Assembly: GCA_035569695.1 (NCBI GenBank)
Contig: DATMMO010000195.1
Location: 1 to 15,041 of the forward strand
DNA length: 15,041 bases
Direction: 5' to 3'
Origin: DASXMT01 sp035569695
GTDB taxonomy: Bacteria > Actinomycetota > Acidimicrobiia > Acidimicrobiales > RAAP-2
Each line of letters opens with the position of its first letter. Positions within the stretch are counted from its first letter, which is position 1. A program made the translations under genes and the position numbers. Below, one piece after another: positions 1-7,289 of this stretch. The notes below the pieces were generated by a model. It was given only the letters and a program-made list of their open reading frames with translations, made no database searches and had not been told where the DNA came from.

Positions 1-284
1 CGGAAGTGCCGCTTCAGCTCGCCGATGACCGTTCCGGTGGCGTAGGTGGTGAACTCCACCCCGCGTTCAGGGTCGAAACGATCCACCGCTTTGATCAGCG
101 CGATCGAGCCCACCTGCACCAGGTCGTCATAGGGCTCGCCCCGATTGGCAAAACGGTGGGCCAGCCGCCGGGCCAGGCCGATGTGCTCGCTGACCAACTC
201 GTCCCGCAACCGCTCGTCGCGGGTCGTGGCGAACTCCACCCAGCGTTCCCGGGGCACGGGTGGCCGCCGGGCATCATCGGCCAT
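1..284 (-). CDS. SigF/SigB-type RNA polymerase sigma factor, N-terminal part (cut by window edge)
   Basis: The 94 visible residues, read leftward, match the start of a group 3 sigma factor of the SigB/SigF/SigG kind. They include a segment HIGLARRLAHRF at about residues 34-45, then DDLVQVGSIALIKAVDRFDP at about 53-72 and a region 2 core EFTTYATGTVIGELKRHF at about 76-93. This is core-binding and -10-recognition sequence. The C-terminal regions 3 and 4 lie outside the window. The start is the ATG at 284-282, which overlaps by one base the TGA of the upstream anti-sigma gene (TGATG), so translation is probably coupled. The family directs RNA polymerase to stress or sporulation promoters and is held inactive by an RsbW-type anti-sigma factor. 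The two genes upstream fit that circuit. The family call is firm; the exact regulon is inference. Confidence 0.9.
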   Translation of the reverse strand, partial: MADDARRPPVPRERWVEFATTRDERLRDELVSEHIGLARRLAHRFANRGEPYDDLVQVGSIALIKAVDRFDPERGVEFTTYATGTVIGELKRHF

Positions 285-670
285 CAGTGTTCAACCCTGC
301 TCCTGCGCTTGGACAGCCAAGCTCGCCGGCGACCGTGTCCGGCGTTGCGTCCGTGTTCGTCGACCAGAGCCTCGATCAACCGGATGGACAGGTCATCGGG
401 CTCCCCCGGCGCGTCACCGTCTGGCTCACCATCAGACTCGAGCTCACAGGTGATGGAGATGGTGGCCTCGTCCACGGAGAACTCGAGCCGAACCGTTCCC
501 GATCTCGCCCCCCCCACCACCGACAGGCACAATTCGTCAACGGCCAGTCGGAGGTCCTCGATCTCCTCGATGTCGAAATCGGCCCGGGACGCCATGGTGG
601 CGGCGGTGATCCTGGCCAACACCAACAGTTCGGAACGGACCGGCAGTGACAGCGCGACGGTGTCGCTCAT
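284..670 (-). CDS. Anti-sigma factor, RsbW/SpoIIAB-like HATPase fold, with degenerate nucleotide-binding motifs
   Basis: This is a 128-residue protein between an anti-anti-sigma gene and a sigma gene, the classic rsbV-rsbW-sig order. The segment LRLAVDEL (about 40-47) is the N-box region of the GHKL/RsbW family, with the expected Glu at 46. The position four residues later, usually Asn in this box, is Ser50. The glycine-rich second motif that normally precedes the C-terminal helix is not seen; PDDLSIRLIEALVDEHG occupies that place. In the family the protein binds its sigma factor and phosphorylates the partner STAS protein. Here the kinase function may be weakened, while the context strongly supports sigma binding. 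The start ATG at 670-668 overlaps the stop of the upstream gene (ATGA). The C-terminus is basic (GRRRAWLSKRRSR). The residue comparison rests on recalled family motifs, not an alignment. Confidence 0.85.
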   Translation of the reverse strand: MSDTVALSLPVRSELLVLARITAATMASRADFDIEEIEDLRLAVDELCLSVVGGARSGTVRLEFSVDEATISITCELESDGEPDGDAPGEPDDLSIRLIEALVDEHGRNAGHGRRRAWLSKRRSRVEH

Positions 671-1008
671 CCCTGCAGCGCCTCGTCCACGGTGGCGAAG
701 ATGGGAAAGACCCGAACGAGGTCGGTGATCTCGAAGACCTTGAGGATCCGAGGTTCGGCTATGACCAGCTTGAGGGTGCCGCCCGACTGGCCCAATCGCT
801 TGAACGAACCCACCAGCACGCCCAGCGCGGTGGAGTCGAGGAACGAGACACCGAGCAGGTCCACGACGACCACGGCGGCACCCGCCTCCTCGTGGACGCC
901 GAGATGTTCGGCCAGTGTCGGCGCGGTGGCGACGTCGATCTCTCCGACAACGGCGACGACAGGCACACCGTCGGTGACCTGTTCATTGACCTCAAAGGTC
1001 GGCTCCAT
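667..1008 (-). CDS. Anti-anti-sigma factor, STAS domain (RsbV/SpoIIAA-like)
   Basis: A 113-residue single STAS domain. It has the typical beginning (VAVVGEIDVATAPTL, about 18-32), a central VVVDLLGVSFLDSTALGVLV (about 47-66) and an amphipathic C-terminal helix. The phospho-acceptor of the family corresponds to Ser59 in FLDSTALG. In the known partner switch, the unphosphorylated protein captures the anti-sigma factor and frees the sigma factor. It is the first gene of a three-gene leftward operon. The sequence just before the ATG reads AGGAGATC, a clear though closely spaced ribosome binding site. A possible SigF-type promoter lies about 40 bases upstream, which would give autoregulation. Confidence 0.93.
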   Translation of the reverse strand: MEPTFEVNEQVTDGVPVVAVVGEIDVATAPTLAEHLGVHEEAGAAVVVVDLLGVSFLDSTALGVLVGSFKRLGQSGGTLKLVIAEPRILKVFEITDLVRVFPIFATVDEALQG

Positions 1009-1049
1009 GATCTCCTGCCCCTCTCCGTTCGGACCGTGCCCGTTTTGGT

Positions 1050-1076
1050 ATACCCGCCCCCGGCATCATCTAGCAC
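1050..1076 (-). promoter_or_regulatory. Possible SigF/SigB-type promoter for the anti-anti-sigma/anti-sigma/sigma operon
   Basis: Read leftward, GGGTAT (1055-1050) matches the -10 element of SigB/SigF-type promoters. It sits about 41 bases before the start codon at 1008. The best -35 at a 15-base spacing is GTGCTA (1076-1071), only a weak match to GTTTAA/GGTTT. The GGGTAT lies in a GGTATACC palindrome (1047-1054), which could be coincidence. Autoregulation of such operons by their own sigma factor is known in Bacillus and mycobacteria. Support is the -10 only. Confidence 0.35.
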
Positions 1077-1246
1077 ATCATCCACTGCCCATGAGCTTGG
1101 GTTGCGGCGGACCCACCTCGGTGGGACCCATCCGGGGCACGGGCCGGGCAAATTCCTGATTGACTGATGTCGCTGGACGAAGGCTACGCCACCCTGGGAG
1201 GGGCTCGGTCGCCCGGCGATCAAGCACCGGCGAACAAGGGGAAAAC

Positions 1247-3718
1247 GTGGCGAACATGTGGTCGTGGCTCGGGCTCAACCTGGGCAAACGTGCCGGCACG
1301 GTGTCGCTCATCGGCTTGGTGCTGACAGTGGGTCTGGGCCTTGGCATCACCCAGCTCAAGTTCACGACCACCAACGCCAGCTACCTCAACGGTAACGACA
1401 AGGCTCAGATCGAGAACCAGAACTACGCGAACAGCTTCGGCGGTGACCCGGTGGTCGTCATGTTCACCATGAAGCCGGGCACCACTACGGACAACCTGTT
1501 CACACCGTCCAACCAGGCCCAGCTCACGAGCATGTCGAAGAAGCTGGTTGCCGAAAAGTCGGTGTTCTCGGTGGTCACACCGCTCGACGCCGTCCAGCTG
1601 GCTGCCGATCTTTCCATCAGCACCGACGGGAACCCCCAGGACAGCCTGGCCGGAACGCTGCTGCTGTCGGCCTACAACCGAGATCCATCGGCGGCGGGGA
1701 AGGCAGCCCGACTGAAGGACATCCAGGCCCAACTGGCCACGGAATCGTCCATTCCTGTCGATCAGCGCACGCTGGGCAACACGAAATGGGTCCACTTCCT
1801 GACCCACGCCACCGACGGAGCCATGCGGCAGTCGTCAGCCGCCTTTTTGCCCAATCCGGGTCACGCCGCCATGGTCGTGATCTTGAAGCCCAACCTGTCC
1901 ATCGACCAGGAGTCGGCCGCCGCCCAGGCGGTGCAGAACATCGTCGGCCAGGCCCATCTTCAGAATGCATCGACCATCGTGACCGGCGTACCGGCATTGC
2001 TCCGGACCATCAACGACTACCTCAAGACCGGCATGCTGAAGCTCGGGGCCCTGGCCGCGCTCATCATGGTGGTCATCCTGTTCCTGGCGTTCAACGTCCG
2101 CTGGAGGATCCTTCCCTTCATCATCGTGGCCATCGGCCTCATCTGGGCTTTCGGGTTGGTGGGATTCCTCGGGATCCCCCTCACCCTGGCCAGTGTGGCC
2201 GGGCTCCCCGTCTTGCTCGGCGTCGGCATCGACTACGCCATCCAGATGCACTCCCGCATCGAAGAGGAGGTCGTCCTGGACAGAGCGGCCAACCCCATCC
2301 AGACCACGGCCCGGAACCTCGGCCCCGCACTGTTGGTGGTCACCTTCGATGCCGTCTTCGCCTTCATCGCCCTCTTGTTCGCCCGAGTGCCGATGATCCG
2401 GCAATTCGGCCTGCTGCTGGTGGTGGGCATCATCGCCGTCTGCATCTGCGGGATCATCGCGCCCCTGGCCATCCTGGGCATCCGGGAGTACAAATCCCCG
2501 ACCAAGGGCAGGGACTTCAGCAAGGGCCGCCTCAGCCGGCTGACCGTCTGGCTGGGCAGCCTCCCGGCCAAGGCCACCGTCCCCCTGATCTTCGCCAGCA
2601 TCCTGGTCTTCGCCGGCGGCCTGGCCGTGGAGGGTCACATCACCCTGCAGACCGACCCGCTGCAATGGGTCAACCCTCAATCCCAGACGGTCAAGGACGT
2701 CAACGCCTTGAAGGCGGGGATCGGTACCGAAAGCAATGTCGGCGTGCTGGTCAATACCAACCATCCCTTCAGCGACCAGACCGTGGCCTACGTGAGCAAG
2801 TTCTCCAACCAGCTCGTGGGCAAGTTCCCCGACCTGCTGTACCCGGCCACCGGCATGGTCAACTTGGTCGATGAGTTCATCATCGTGCCCGGCGCTTCGT
2901 CGGTGCCGCCGCTCGGAGCCCAGGTGGCGGCGGTCAGCGCCGCCGCCCCGGTCCAGGTGCGCAAGTCCAGTGTGGCCAACAACGGCCATGCCCTGAGCGT
3001 CATCTTCCGGTCGAAGACCACCGCGCTCAGCGACCTGAAGCCGGTGGTCAACAATCTGCAAAACGACGTCCGTCCGCCTCCGGGCATGACCGTCGCCCCC
3101 GGCGGCATCGCCGTGGTCGGAGTAGGACTGCTCGAGAACCTGGACGCTTCCCGGGCGCTGCTGACCTACTTGGCCATCATCCTGGTCGGCGCGTTCTTGG
3201 CCATACGGCTCCGGAGCCTCATCCGGTCGCTGCTCTCCCTGGTGCCGGTGCTCATCGCCGTGGGACTGGTGTCGCTCATCGCTTGGGCGCTCAGCCTCAA
3301 GCTGAGCCCGTTGACGGCGATCTCCGGCCCCTTGGTGGTGGCCGTGTGCACCGAGTTCACCTCGCTCATCCTGTTGCGCTTCGTCGAGGAGCGGGGACGA
3401 GGCCTGAGCCCGAGGGAGGCCGCCGACGTCACCGCGTCGCGGACCGGACGGGCCTTCATGGTGTCGGGCATGACGGCGGTGGTCGGCGTGGGCGTGCTGG
3501 CCACGTCCTCGTTCCCATTGCTGCAGGGCTTCGGGATCATCGTGGGACTCAATGTAGCCGTGGCCCTGATCTCCGCCCTGGTGGTGCTCCCGCCCATCTT
3601 GATCTGGGCCGATGCCGACGGACGGGGCTGGGTATCCGAGAGCCTGCTCCGACACCGCGAGAAGCCCCGGACTCCTCCAGAACCTGAAGCTGCTCCCACC
3701 CTGGAGCCTCAGCCGTAG
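1247..3718 (+). CDS. RND superfamily exporter, MMPL/HAE3 type
   Basis: An 823-residue membrane protein with the two-fold RND layout: an early helix (about 18-36), a large extracytoplasmic domain (about 37-260), a bundle of five helices (about 267-411), a seventh helix (about 443-461), a second large loop (about 462-636) and five final helices (about 638-786). The segment GVGIDYAIQMHSRIEEE (about 325-341) is typical of the MMPL/hydrophobe exporter branch, as is the matching TEFTSLILLRFVEER in the second half. Relatives export lipids or hopanoids using the proton gradient; the substrate here is unknown. I chose the GTG at 1247 because AAGGGG lies 5-6 bases before it and the helix follows closely. 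A TTG at 1160 would add 29 unlikely residues. The short C-terminal tail is proline-rich. It is divergent from the sigma operon and convergent with the next gene. Confidence 0.9.
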   Translation: MANMWSWLGLNLGKRAGTVSLIGLVLTVGLGLGITQLKFTTTNASYLNGNDKAQIENQNYANSFGGDPVVVMFTMKPGTTTDNLFTPSNQAQLTSMSKKLVAEKSVFSVVTPLDAVQLAADLSISTDGNPQDSLAGTLLLSAYNRDPSAAGKAARLKDIQAQLATESSIPVDQRTLGNTKWVHFLTHATDGAMRQSSAAFLPNPGHAAMVVILKPNLSIDQESAAAQAVQNIVGQAHLQNASTIVTGVPALLRTINDYLKTGMLKLGALAALIMVVILFLAFNVRWRILPFIIVAIGLIWAFGLVGFLGIPLTLASVAGLPVLLGVGIDYAIQMHSRIEEEVVLDRAANPIQTTARNLGPALLVVTFDAVFAFIALLFARVPMIRQFGLLLVVGIIAVCICGIIAPLAILGIREYKSPTKGRDFSKGRLSRLTVWLGSLPAKATVPLIFASILVFAGGLAVEGHITLQTDPLQWVNPQSQTVKDVNALKAGIGTESNVGVLVNTNHPFSDQTVAYVSKFSNQLVGKFPDLLYPATGMVNLVDEFIIVPGASSVPPLGAQVAAVSAAAPVQVRKSSVANNGHALSVIFRSKTTALSDLKPVVNNLQNDVRPPPGMTVAPGGIAVVGVGLLENLDASRALLTYLAIILVGAFLAIRLRSLIRSLLSLVPVLIAVGLVSLIAWALSLKLSPLTAISGPLVVAVCTEFTSLILLRFVEERGRGLSPREAADVTASRTGRAFMVSGMTAVVGVGVLATSSFPLLQGFGIIVGLNVAVALISALVVLPPILIWADADGRGWVSESLLRHREKPRTPPEPEAAPTLEPQP

Positions 3719-3735
3719 CCGCCGACGCCCGGGGC

Positions 3736-4230
3736 TTACCGGTCCAATCGCGGCTTTCGTCCCACCAGCGGAAGGACCAACCAGAGCCCGATGAAGACCA
3801 CGGGCATGACCGCGGCCAGGACGGGCACAACGGCGCCCGAGTCGACCGTGCTGACCACCAGCCACACGGCGCCCGAGATGGCCAGGGCCACGACAACCAG
3901 ACCGCAGAGGGCCAGCGCGTTGGAAACGGCCAGGAGCCTCCGCTTCTCATGGCGGCGGAACACGATCCGGTGGTACGCCACCGGACCGGTCAGCAGAGCG
4001 GTGGCACCGGCGGCCAGCAACAGGCTGGCCTGGTACAGGAGTCGCTGGGCGTGGTCGAGGTGACTGAACCGGTTGGTGAAAGGCAGCGAGAGCAGGAAGC
4101 CGAACAGCACCTGGACACCGAGGCTGGCCACCCGCAGCTCCTGCAGCAGCTCGGCCACGTTCCGGTCGATACGTTCGTTCTCCGACTCCTGTCGGCCGTC
4201 GTCGGCCGGCTCCCCTCCCCCGTTGTCCAT
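3736..4230 (-). CDS. DUF6328 family membrane protein
   Basis: A 164-residue protein. A charged N-terminus carrying ENERIDRNVAELLQELRVA (about 17-35) leads into a hydrophobic stretch with VLFGFLLSLPFTNRF (about 41-55), the pattern I recognise from DUF6328. About four membrane helices follow (about 37-53, 66-85, 103-127 and 134-156), with a basic loop FRRHEKRR between the second and third. Function is unknown. The ATG at 4230 has no clear ribosome binding site. GTG codons at 4236 and 4233 are in frame, and the predicted transcription start from the promoter at 4243-4268 falls within a few bases of them. The message may therefore be leaderless, starting at GTG 4236. It converges with the RND exporter, whose stop is 17 bases away. 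Confidence 0.82.
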   Translation of the reverse strand: MDNGGGEPADDGRQESENERIDRNVAELLQELRVASLGVQVLFGFLLSLPFTNRFSHLDHAQRLLYQASLLLAAGATALLTGPVAYHRIVFRRHEKRRLLAVSNALALCGLVVVALAISGAVWLVVSTVDSGAVVPVLAAVMPVVFIGLWLVLPLVGRKPRLDR

Positions 4231-4242
4231 CACCACATGGGG

Positions 4243-4268
4243 ATACCCGCCGGTGCCCGGGACCGAAC
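4243..4268 (-). promoter_or_regulatory. SigF/SigB-type promoter candidate for the DUF6328 gene
   Basis: Read leftward: -35 GTTCGG (4268-4263), 14-base spacer, -10 GGGTAT (4248-4243). This resembles the Bacillus SigB consensus GTTTAA-N12-14-GGGTAT and the mycobacterial SigF consensus. The predicted start lies about 5 bases or fewer from the first possible GTG/ATG codons of the DUF6328 gene. A near copy with the same spacing and a shared GATGTTCGGTCC occurs at 6413-6438. Confidence 0.55.
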
Positions 4269-4277
4269 ATCGCCTGC

Positions 4278-4302
4278 GGTTAGCCCATGGCCCTGGCGGG
4301 TA
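4278..4302 (+). promoter_or_regulatory. SigF-type promoter candidate for the KGG-protein gene
   Basis: GGTTA (4278-4282), a 15-base spacer and GGGTA (4298-4302) fit the mycobacterial SigF pattern GGTTT-N15-17-GGGTA with one mismatch. It points right, 72 bases before the ATG of the small KGG protein, leaving room for a leader with its own ribosome binding site. It is back to back with the DUF6328 promoter candidate, with nine bases between the two -35 elements. Confidence 0.5.
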
Positions 4303-4374
4303 GCTAAGTGCAACCGAGGTGACCCGCCAGCTCGGCACAACCCCCATGGTCGATGACGAACCAGGAGAGGGCAG

Positions 4375-4596
4375 ATGCCATCGAAGTCAGCCAACGTCAA
4401 GAACTCCAAGCAGTACGAGGCCCTGAAGGACAAGGGGATGTCCAAGGAGCGGGCAGCGAAGATCGCCAACTCCCCCGGAGCATCCAGCCGCGGAGGCAAG
4501 AAGTCGGGCTCGGGAAGCAGTCCCAAGCAAGGGGGGACGACGGCCCAGAAGCGAGAAGCAGGCAAGAAGGGCGGACAGGCCACGGCCAAGAAATGA
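4375..4596 (+). CDS. Small Lys/Gly-rich KGG-motif protein (DUF7218/YciG-like, stress type)
   Basis: A 73-residue, highly hydrophilic basic protein without membrane segments. The first half (NSKQYEALKDKGMSKERAAKIANSPGAS, about 10-37) looks like a short helical module. The second half is low complexity with GGKKSG and GGTTAQKREAGKKGGQA, close to the KGG repeat of stress-induced proteins such as Escherichia coli YciG and Bacillus subtilis GsiB. GsiB is a known SigB-dependent protein, so the SigF-type promoter upstream fits. The ATG at 4375 is preceded by GGAGAGG at good distance. An overlapping ORF in another frame (4353-4625) lacks this family likeness. The molecular role is not known; desiccation or osmotic protection and nucleic-acid binding are guesses. 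Confidence 0.85.
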   Translation: MPSKSANVKNSKQYEALKDKGMSKERAAKIANSPGASSRGGKKSGSGSSPKQGGTTAQKREAGKKGGQATAKK

Positions 4597-4631
4597 GCAC
4601 GATGGCCACCGAAGCGAGAACCTGAGGTCTC

Positions 4632-6251
4632 GTGGCCGACGCGGTGGTCATCGGGGCCGGTCCCAACGGGCTGGTGTGTGCCAACGTCTTGGCCGATGCC
4701 GGCTGGGAGGTGGTCGTGCTCGAGGCCGGGGCCGTCCCGGGGGGCGCAGTCGCGAGCGCCGACTACTTGGGGCCCGGGTACGTGGCCGATGTCTGCAGCG
4801 CCTTTTACCCACTGGCCGCGGCGTCGCCCGCCATCACCGGCCTCGGTCTCGAGGATCATGGGCTGCGCTGGCGGCATGCGCCGGCCGTCCTCGCCCACCC
4901 GCGGCCCGATGGCCGCGCCGTCGTCCTCCACCGCGAAGTGGAGCAGACGGCGGCCAACCTCGACAGCTTCGCTCCCGGGGACGGCGAGGCATGGATGCGC
5001 CTCCACCGACTATGGGGCCGAGTCAGCGACGATCTACTGGCCGCGCTGTTCAATCCGTTCCCCCCAGTCCGGGCCGGGCTCCGTCTCGGTGCGGCACTGG
5101 GTCCCTCCGAGCTGCTGCGCTTCGCCCGGTTCGCCACCATGCCGGTTCGGCACCTGGGCGAGGAGAGCTTCACCGGACCGGGCGGCCCCTTGCTGCTGAC
5201 CGGCAGTGCGCTGCACACCGACCTGTCGCCCGAGTCGGCGACCAGCGCGTTCTACGGATGGCTCCTGACCATGCTCGGTCATCAGGTGGGCTTCCCCGTC
5301 CCTGAAGGAGGCGCCGGACAACTGAGTGCGGCCATGGTCCGGCGGCTCGAGAGCAAGGGGGGCACAGTGCAGTGCGGCCAGCGGGTCACCGAGGTGGTGG
5401 TGGGAAAGGGCCGAGCGGTCGGCGTGGTCACCGAGGCCGGTGACAGCATCTCGGCCGGGCGGGCGGTGCTGGCCGACGTACCGGCCACCACGCTGTTCGG
5501 GGACCTGGTGGCCTGGGAGGACCTGCCCGGGCCGCTCCGCCGGGACGTGGGTGGGTTCCAGTGGGACCATGCCACGGTCAAGGTCGACTGGGCGTTGCGG
5601 GCGCCGGTCCCGTGGCGGGCCCCGTCGGTGGCTGGTGCCGGGACCGTCCATCTGGCTGACAGCGTCGACGAGATGACCCAGTACTGCGCCGACATCGCCA
5701 CACAACGGATTCCCCGCCGGCCCTTCGTCCTGGCCGGCCAGATGACCACGTCCGACTGCTCCCGGTCGCCGACGGGGACCGAGGTCCTGTGGGCCTACAC
5801 CCATGTCCCCCGGACCGTGCGAGGCGACGCCGGGGACGACGGGATCTCCGGGGCGTGGAACGAGGCCGACCGGGAGGCCATCACCGCCCGGATCGAGGGC
5901 CGCATCGAGGAGTACGCTCCCGGCTTCACGTCCCTCATCGCCACCCGCCACTTCTTGGGGCCCGGCGATCTGGAGGATCACGATGCCAACCTGATCGGCG
6001 GCGCCGTCAACGGTGGGACCAGCGCCCTCCACCAGCAGTTGGTCTTCCGCCCAGTGCCCGGGCTGGGGAGGTCGGAGACCCCGGTTCGGGGCCTTTACCT
6101 GGCGTCATCGTCGGCCCACCCCGGCGGCGGGGTCCACGGCGCCTGTGGCGCCAATGCCGCTCGCGCCGCCATGACTGCCCACAGTGCCCTCGGGCGGATG
6201 TTCGTCTCGCCGCTGGTTGCCGCCTCGGGGCGGCTGCTCCGCGGTTACTGA
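4632..6251 (+). CDS. FAD-dependent oxidoreductase, phytoene dehydrogenase-like
   Basis: A 539-residue protein of the phytoene desaturase/amine oxidase-like flavoprotein group. The N-terminus has the dinucleotide-binding motif VVIGAGPNGLVCANVLADAG (about 5-24), ending in an acidic residue after the second strand (VVVLEAG). The C-terminus has a second FAD-contact region, GLYLASSSAHPGGGVHGACG (about 488-507), characteristic of this branch. Relatives desaturate or isomerise carotenoids, and the branch also includes PYROXD2-like proteins with unclear substrates. No phytoene synthase or other carotenoid gene is nearby, so I would not name it crtI. The GTG start at 4632 has TGAGGT 3-4 bases before it. 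It follows the KGG gene by 35 bases on the same strand and may share its transcript. Confidence 0.88.
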   Translation: MADAVVIGAGPNGLVCANVLADAGWEVVVLEAGAVPGGAVASADYLGPGYVADVCSAFYPLAAASPAITGLGLEDHGLRWRHAPAVLAHPRPDGRAVVLHREVEQTAANLDSFAPGDGEAWMRLHRLWGRVSDDLLAALFNPFPPVRAGLRLGAALGPSELLRFARFATMPVRHLGEESFTGPGGPLLLTGSALHTDLSPESATSAFYGWLLTMLGHQVGFPVPEGGAGQLSAAMVRRLESKGGTVQCGQRVTEVVVGKGRAVGVVTEAGDSISAGRAVLADVPATTLFGDLVAWEDLPGPLRRDVGGFQWDHATVKVDWALRAPVPWRAPSVAGAGTVHLADSVDEMTQYCADIATQRIPRRPFVLAGQMTTSDCSRSPTGTEVLWAYTHVPRTVRGDAGDDGISGAWNEADREAITARIEGRIEEYAPGFTSLIATRHFLGPGDLEDHDANLIGGAVNGGTSALHQQLVFRPVPGLGRSETPVRGLYLASSSAHPGGGVHGACGANAARAAMTAHSALGRMFVSPLVAASGRLLRGY

Positions 6252-6367
6252 CCAGGCCGAGACGGACGCAGCATTCCATCGGGCTGGCGACTCGGCTCGG
6301 TAGCGCGGGACTCGACCACACGAATCAGCCGGTGCAGCATGGCCCGATTGCGGAGGGTCGTGGCCAC
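6245..6367 (-). CDS. Possible 40-residue ORF downstream of a SigF-type promoter candidate
   Basis: A GTG at 6367 opens a 40-codon frame ending with TAA at 6245, overlapping the last bases of the oppositely directed FAD oxidoreductase. The product would be basic and partly helical (ATTLRNRAMLHRLIRVVESRA, about 2-22). I do not recognise it, and there is no good ribosome binding site. The only support is a promoter-like element pointing at it from 6413-6438. It could equally be the leader of an antisense or small RNA, or chance. Confidence 0.25.
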   Translation of the reverse strand: MATTLRNRAMLHRLIRVVESRATEPSRQPDGMLRPSRPGQ

Positions 6368-6412
6368 CTCGGCGATCGGGTTACCGGCCCCCAGCGCGAC
6401 CGGCTCGCAGCG

Positions 6413-6438
6413 ATACCCGGCAACGCCGCGGACCGAAC
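6413..6438 (-). promoter_or_regulatory. SigF/SigB-type promoter candidate, near copy of the DUF6328 element
   Basis: Read leftward: -35 GTTCGG (6438-6433), 14-base spacer, -10 GGGTAT (6418-6413). It shares GATGTTCGGTCC-N11-GGGTAT exactly with the element at 4243-4268. It lies 18 bases past the stop of the DUF72 gene and points into a region with only a possible 40-codon ORF, so its target is unclear. It might drive a small RNA or a transcript antisense to the end of the FAD oxidoreductase. Confidence 0.4.
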
Positions 6439-6456
6439 ATCATCGATCCCGCTGGA

Positions 6457-7263
6457 TCAGGCCTGCGTTGCTCGCCCTCTGTACTCGGAGGCAACCAAAG
6501 GAGCCTCCCGGGCCGAGGGCACTCGTGACGGCTCGAGCCCGACCCGCTCGACGGCCAGGGCGAACCGGTGGGCGTCACGGACGGCGCATCCCCCGTGGTC
6601 ATTGTTGAAGTAGACGTAGACGTCGTCATCGGCCGACCACCGATCGGCCAGTCGCTCAGCCCAGGACCGTAGGGCGGTACGCCCGTAGCACGGAGCTGGG
6701 CTGGCCCGCCCCTGGTGGAACCGGAGGTAACCCCAATCCGTCGTTCGCCAGTGGGGAGAACGACGGCTCGGGATGTCGCTCAAACAGAACGCGGCCCCAT
6801 GGTGGGCCAAGAGGTAGGCCGTCTCGTTGGTGTACCAGGAATCGTGGCGCGGCTCGAAGGCGATGCGTGTTCGAGGAGGAAAGCAGCGAAGCGTCTGGTC
6901 GAGGGCTTCGAGATCGATGCGGAAGTTGGCCGGGAGTTGGAGGAGCACGGGGCCCAGCTTGGATCCCAGATGCTCGGCGCGGCTCATGAGGCGGTGGACA
7001 GGCTCGGCCGGATCCTTCAGCCGACGGACGTGGGTGAGGTAGCGGCTGGCCTTCACGGTCACGATGAAGTCCTCGGGGGTCCGCTCCTTCCAGCCCTCGA
7101 ACGTGGTGGCTTCGGGGAGGCGGTAGAAGGCATTGTTCACCTCCACCGTGCGGAACCGTTCGGCGTAGTGCTCGAGCCAACGAGCCTGGGCCAGGCCGAC
7201 TGGGTAGAAGCGCCCGCGCCAGTCGGCATACTGCCACCCCGACGTTCCGACGAGCACCGGCAC
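6457..7263 (-). CDS. DUF72 (YecE-like) family protein
   Basis: A 268-residue TIM-barrel-type protein of the DUF72/YecE family. Family landmarks are all present: VGTSGWQYADWRGRFYP near the N-terminus (about 5-21), FRTVEVNNAFYRLP (about 37-50), VTVKASRYLTH (about 68-78), LGPVLLQLPANF (about 103-114), FEPRHDSW (about 136-143) and VYVYFNNDHGGCAVRDA (about 215-231). The biochemical function of the family is not established. The start is probably the GTG at 7263 (first residues MPVLVGTSGW), 26 bases after the stop of the upstream Rieske gene. The open frame continues far upstream without family sequence. It is the last gene of a three-gene leftward operon. Confidence 0.92.
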   Translation of the reverse strand: MPVLVGTSGWQYADWRGRFYPVGLAQARWLEHYAERFRTVEVNNAFYRLPEATTFEGWKERTPEDFIVTVKASRYLTHVRRLKDPAEPVHRLMSRAEHLGSKLGPVLLQLPANFRIDLEALDQTLRCFPPRTRIAFEPRHDSWYTNETAYLLAHHGAAFCLSDIPSRRSPHWRTTDWGYLRFHQGRASPAPCYGRTALRSWAERLADRWSADDDVYVYFNNDHGGCAVRDAHRFALAVERVGLEPSRVPSAREAPLVASEYRGRATQA

Positions 7264-7289
7264 CGTGAGTGTCCGCCCGACGATCGAGC

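Noticed and set aside
1160..1246. TTG start adding 29 residues to the RND exporter
   Set aside because: The added sequence is basic and unlike a membrane-protein start; GTG 1247 has a good ribosome binding site.
1835..3865. 676-codon leftward open frame opposite the RND exporter
   Set aside because: Its translation is low-complexity Gly/Asp/His/Gln-rich with no family likeness, and it lies antisense to a well-recognised exporter. It is a GC-bias shadow.
6445..6458. GATCC-CGCT-GGATC hairpin at the DUF72 stop codon as a terminator
   Set aside because: The stem is only five base pairs, with no T tract in the leftward direction.
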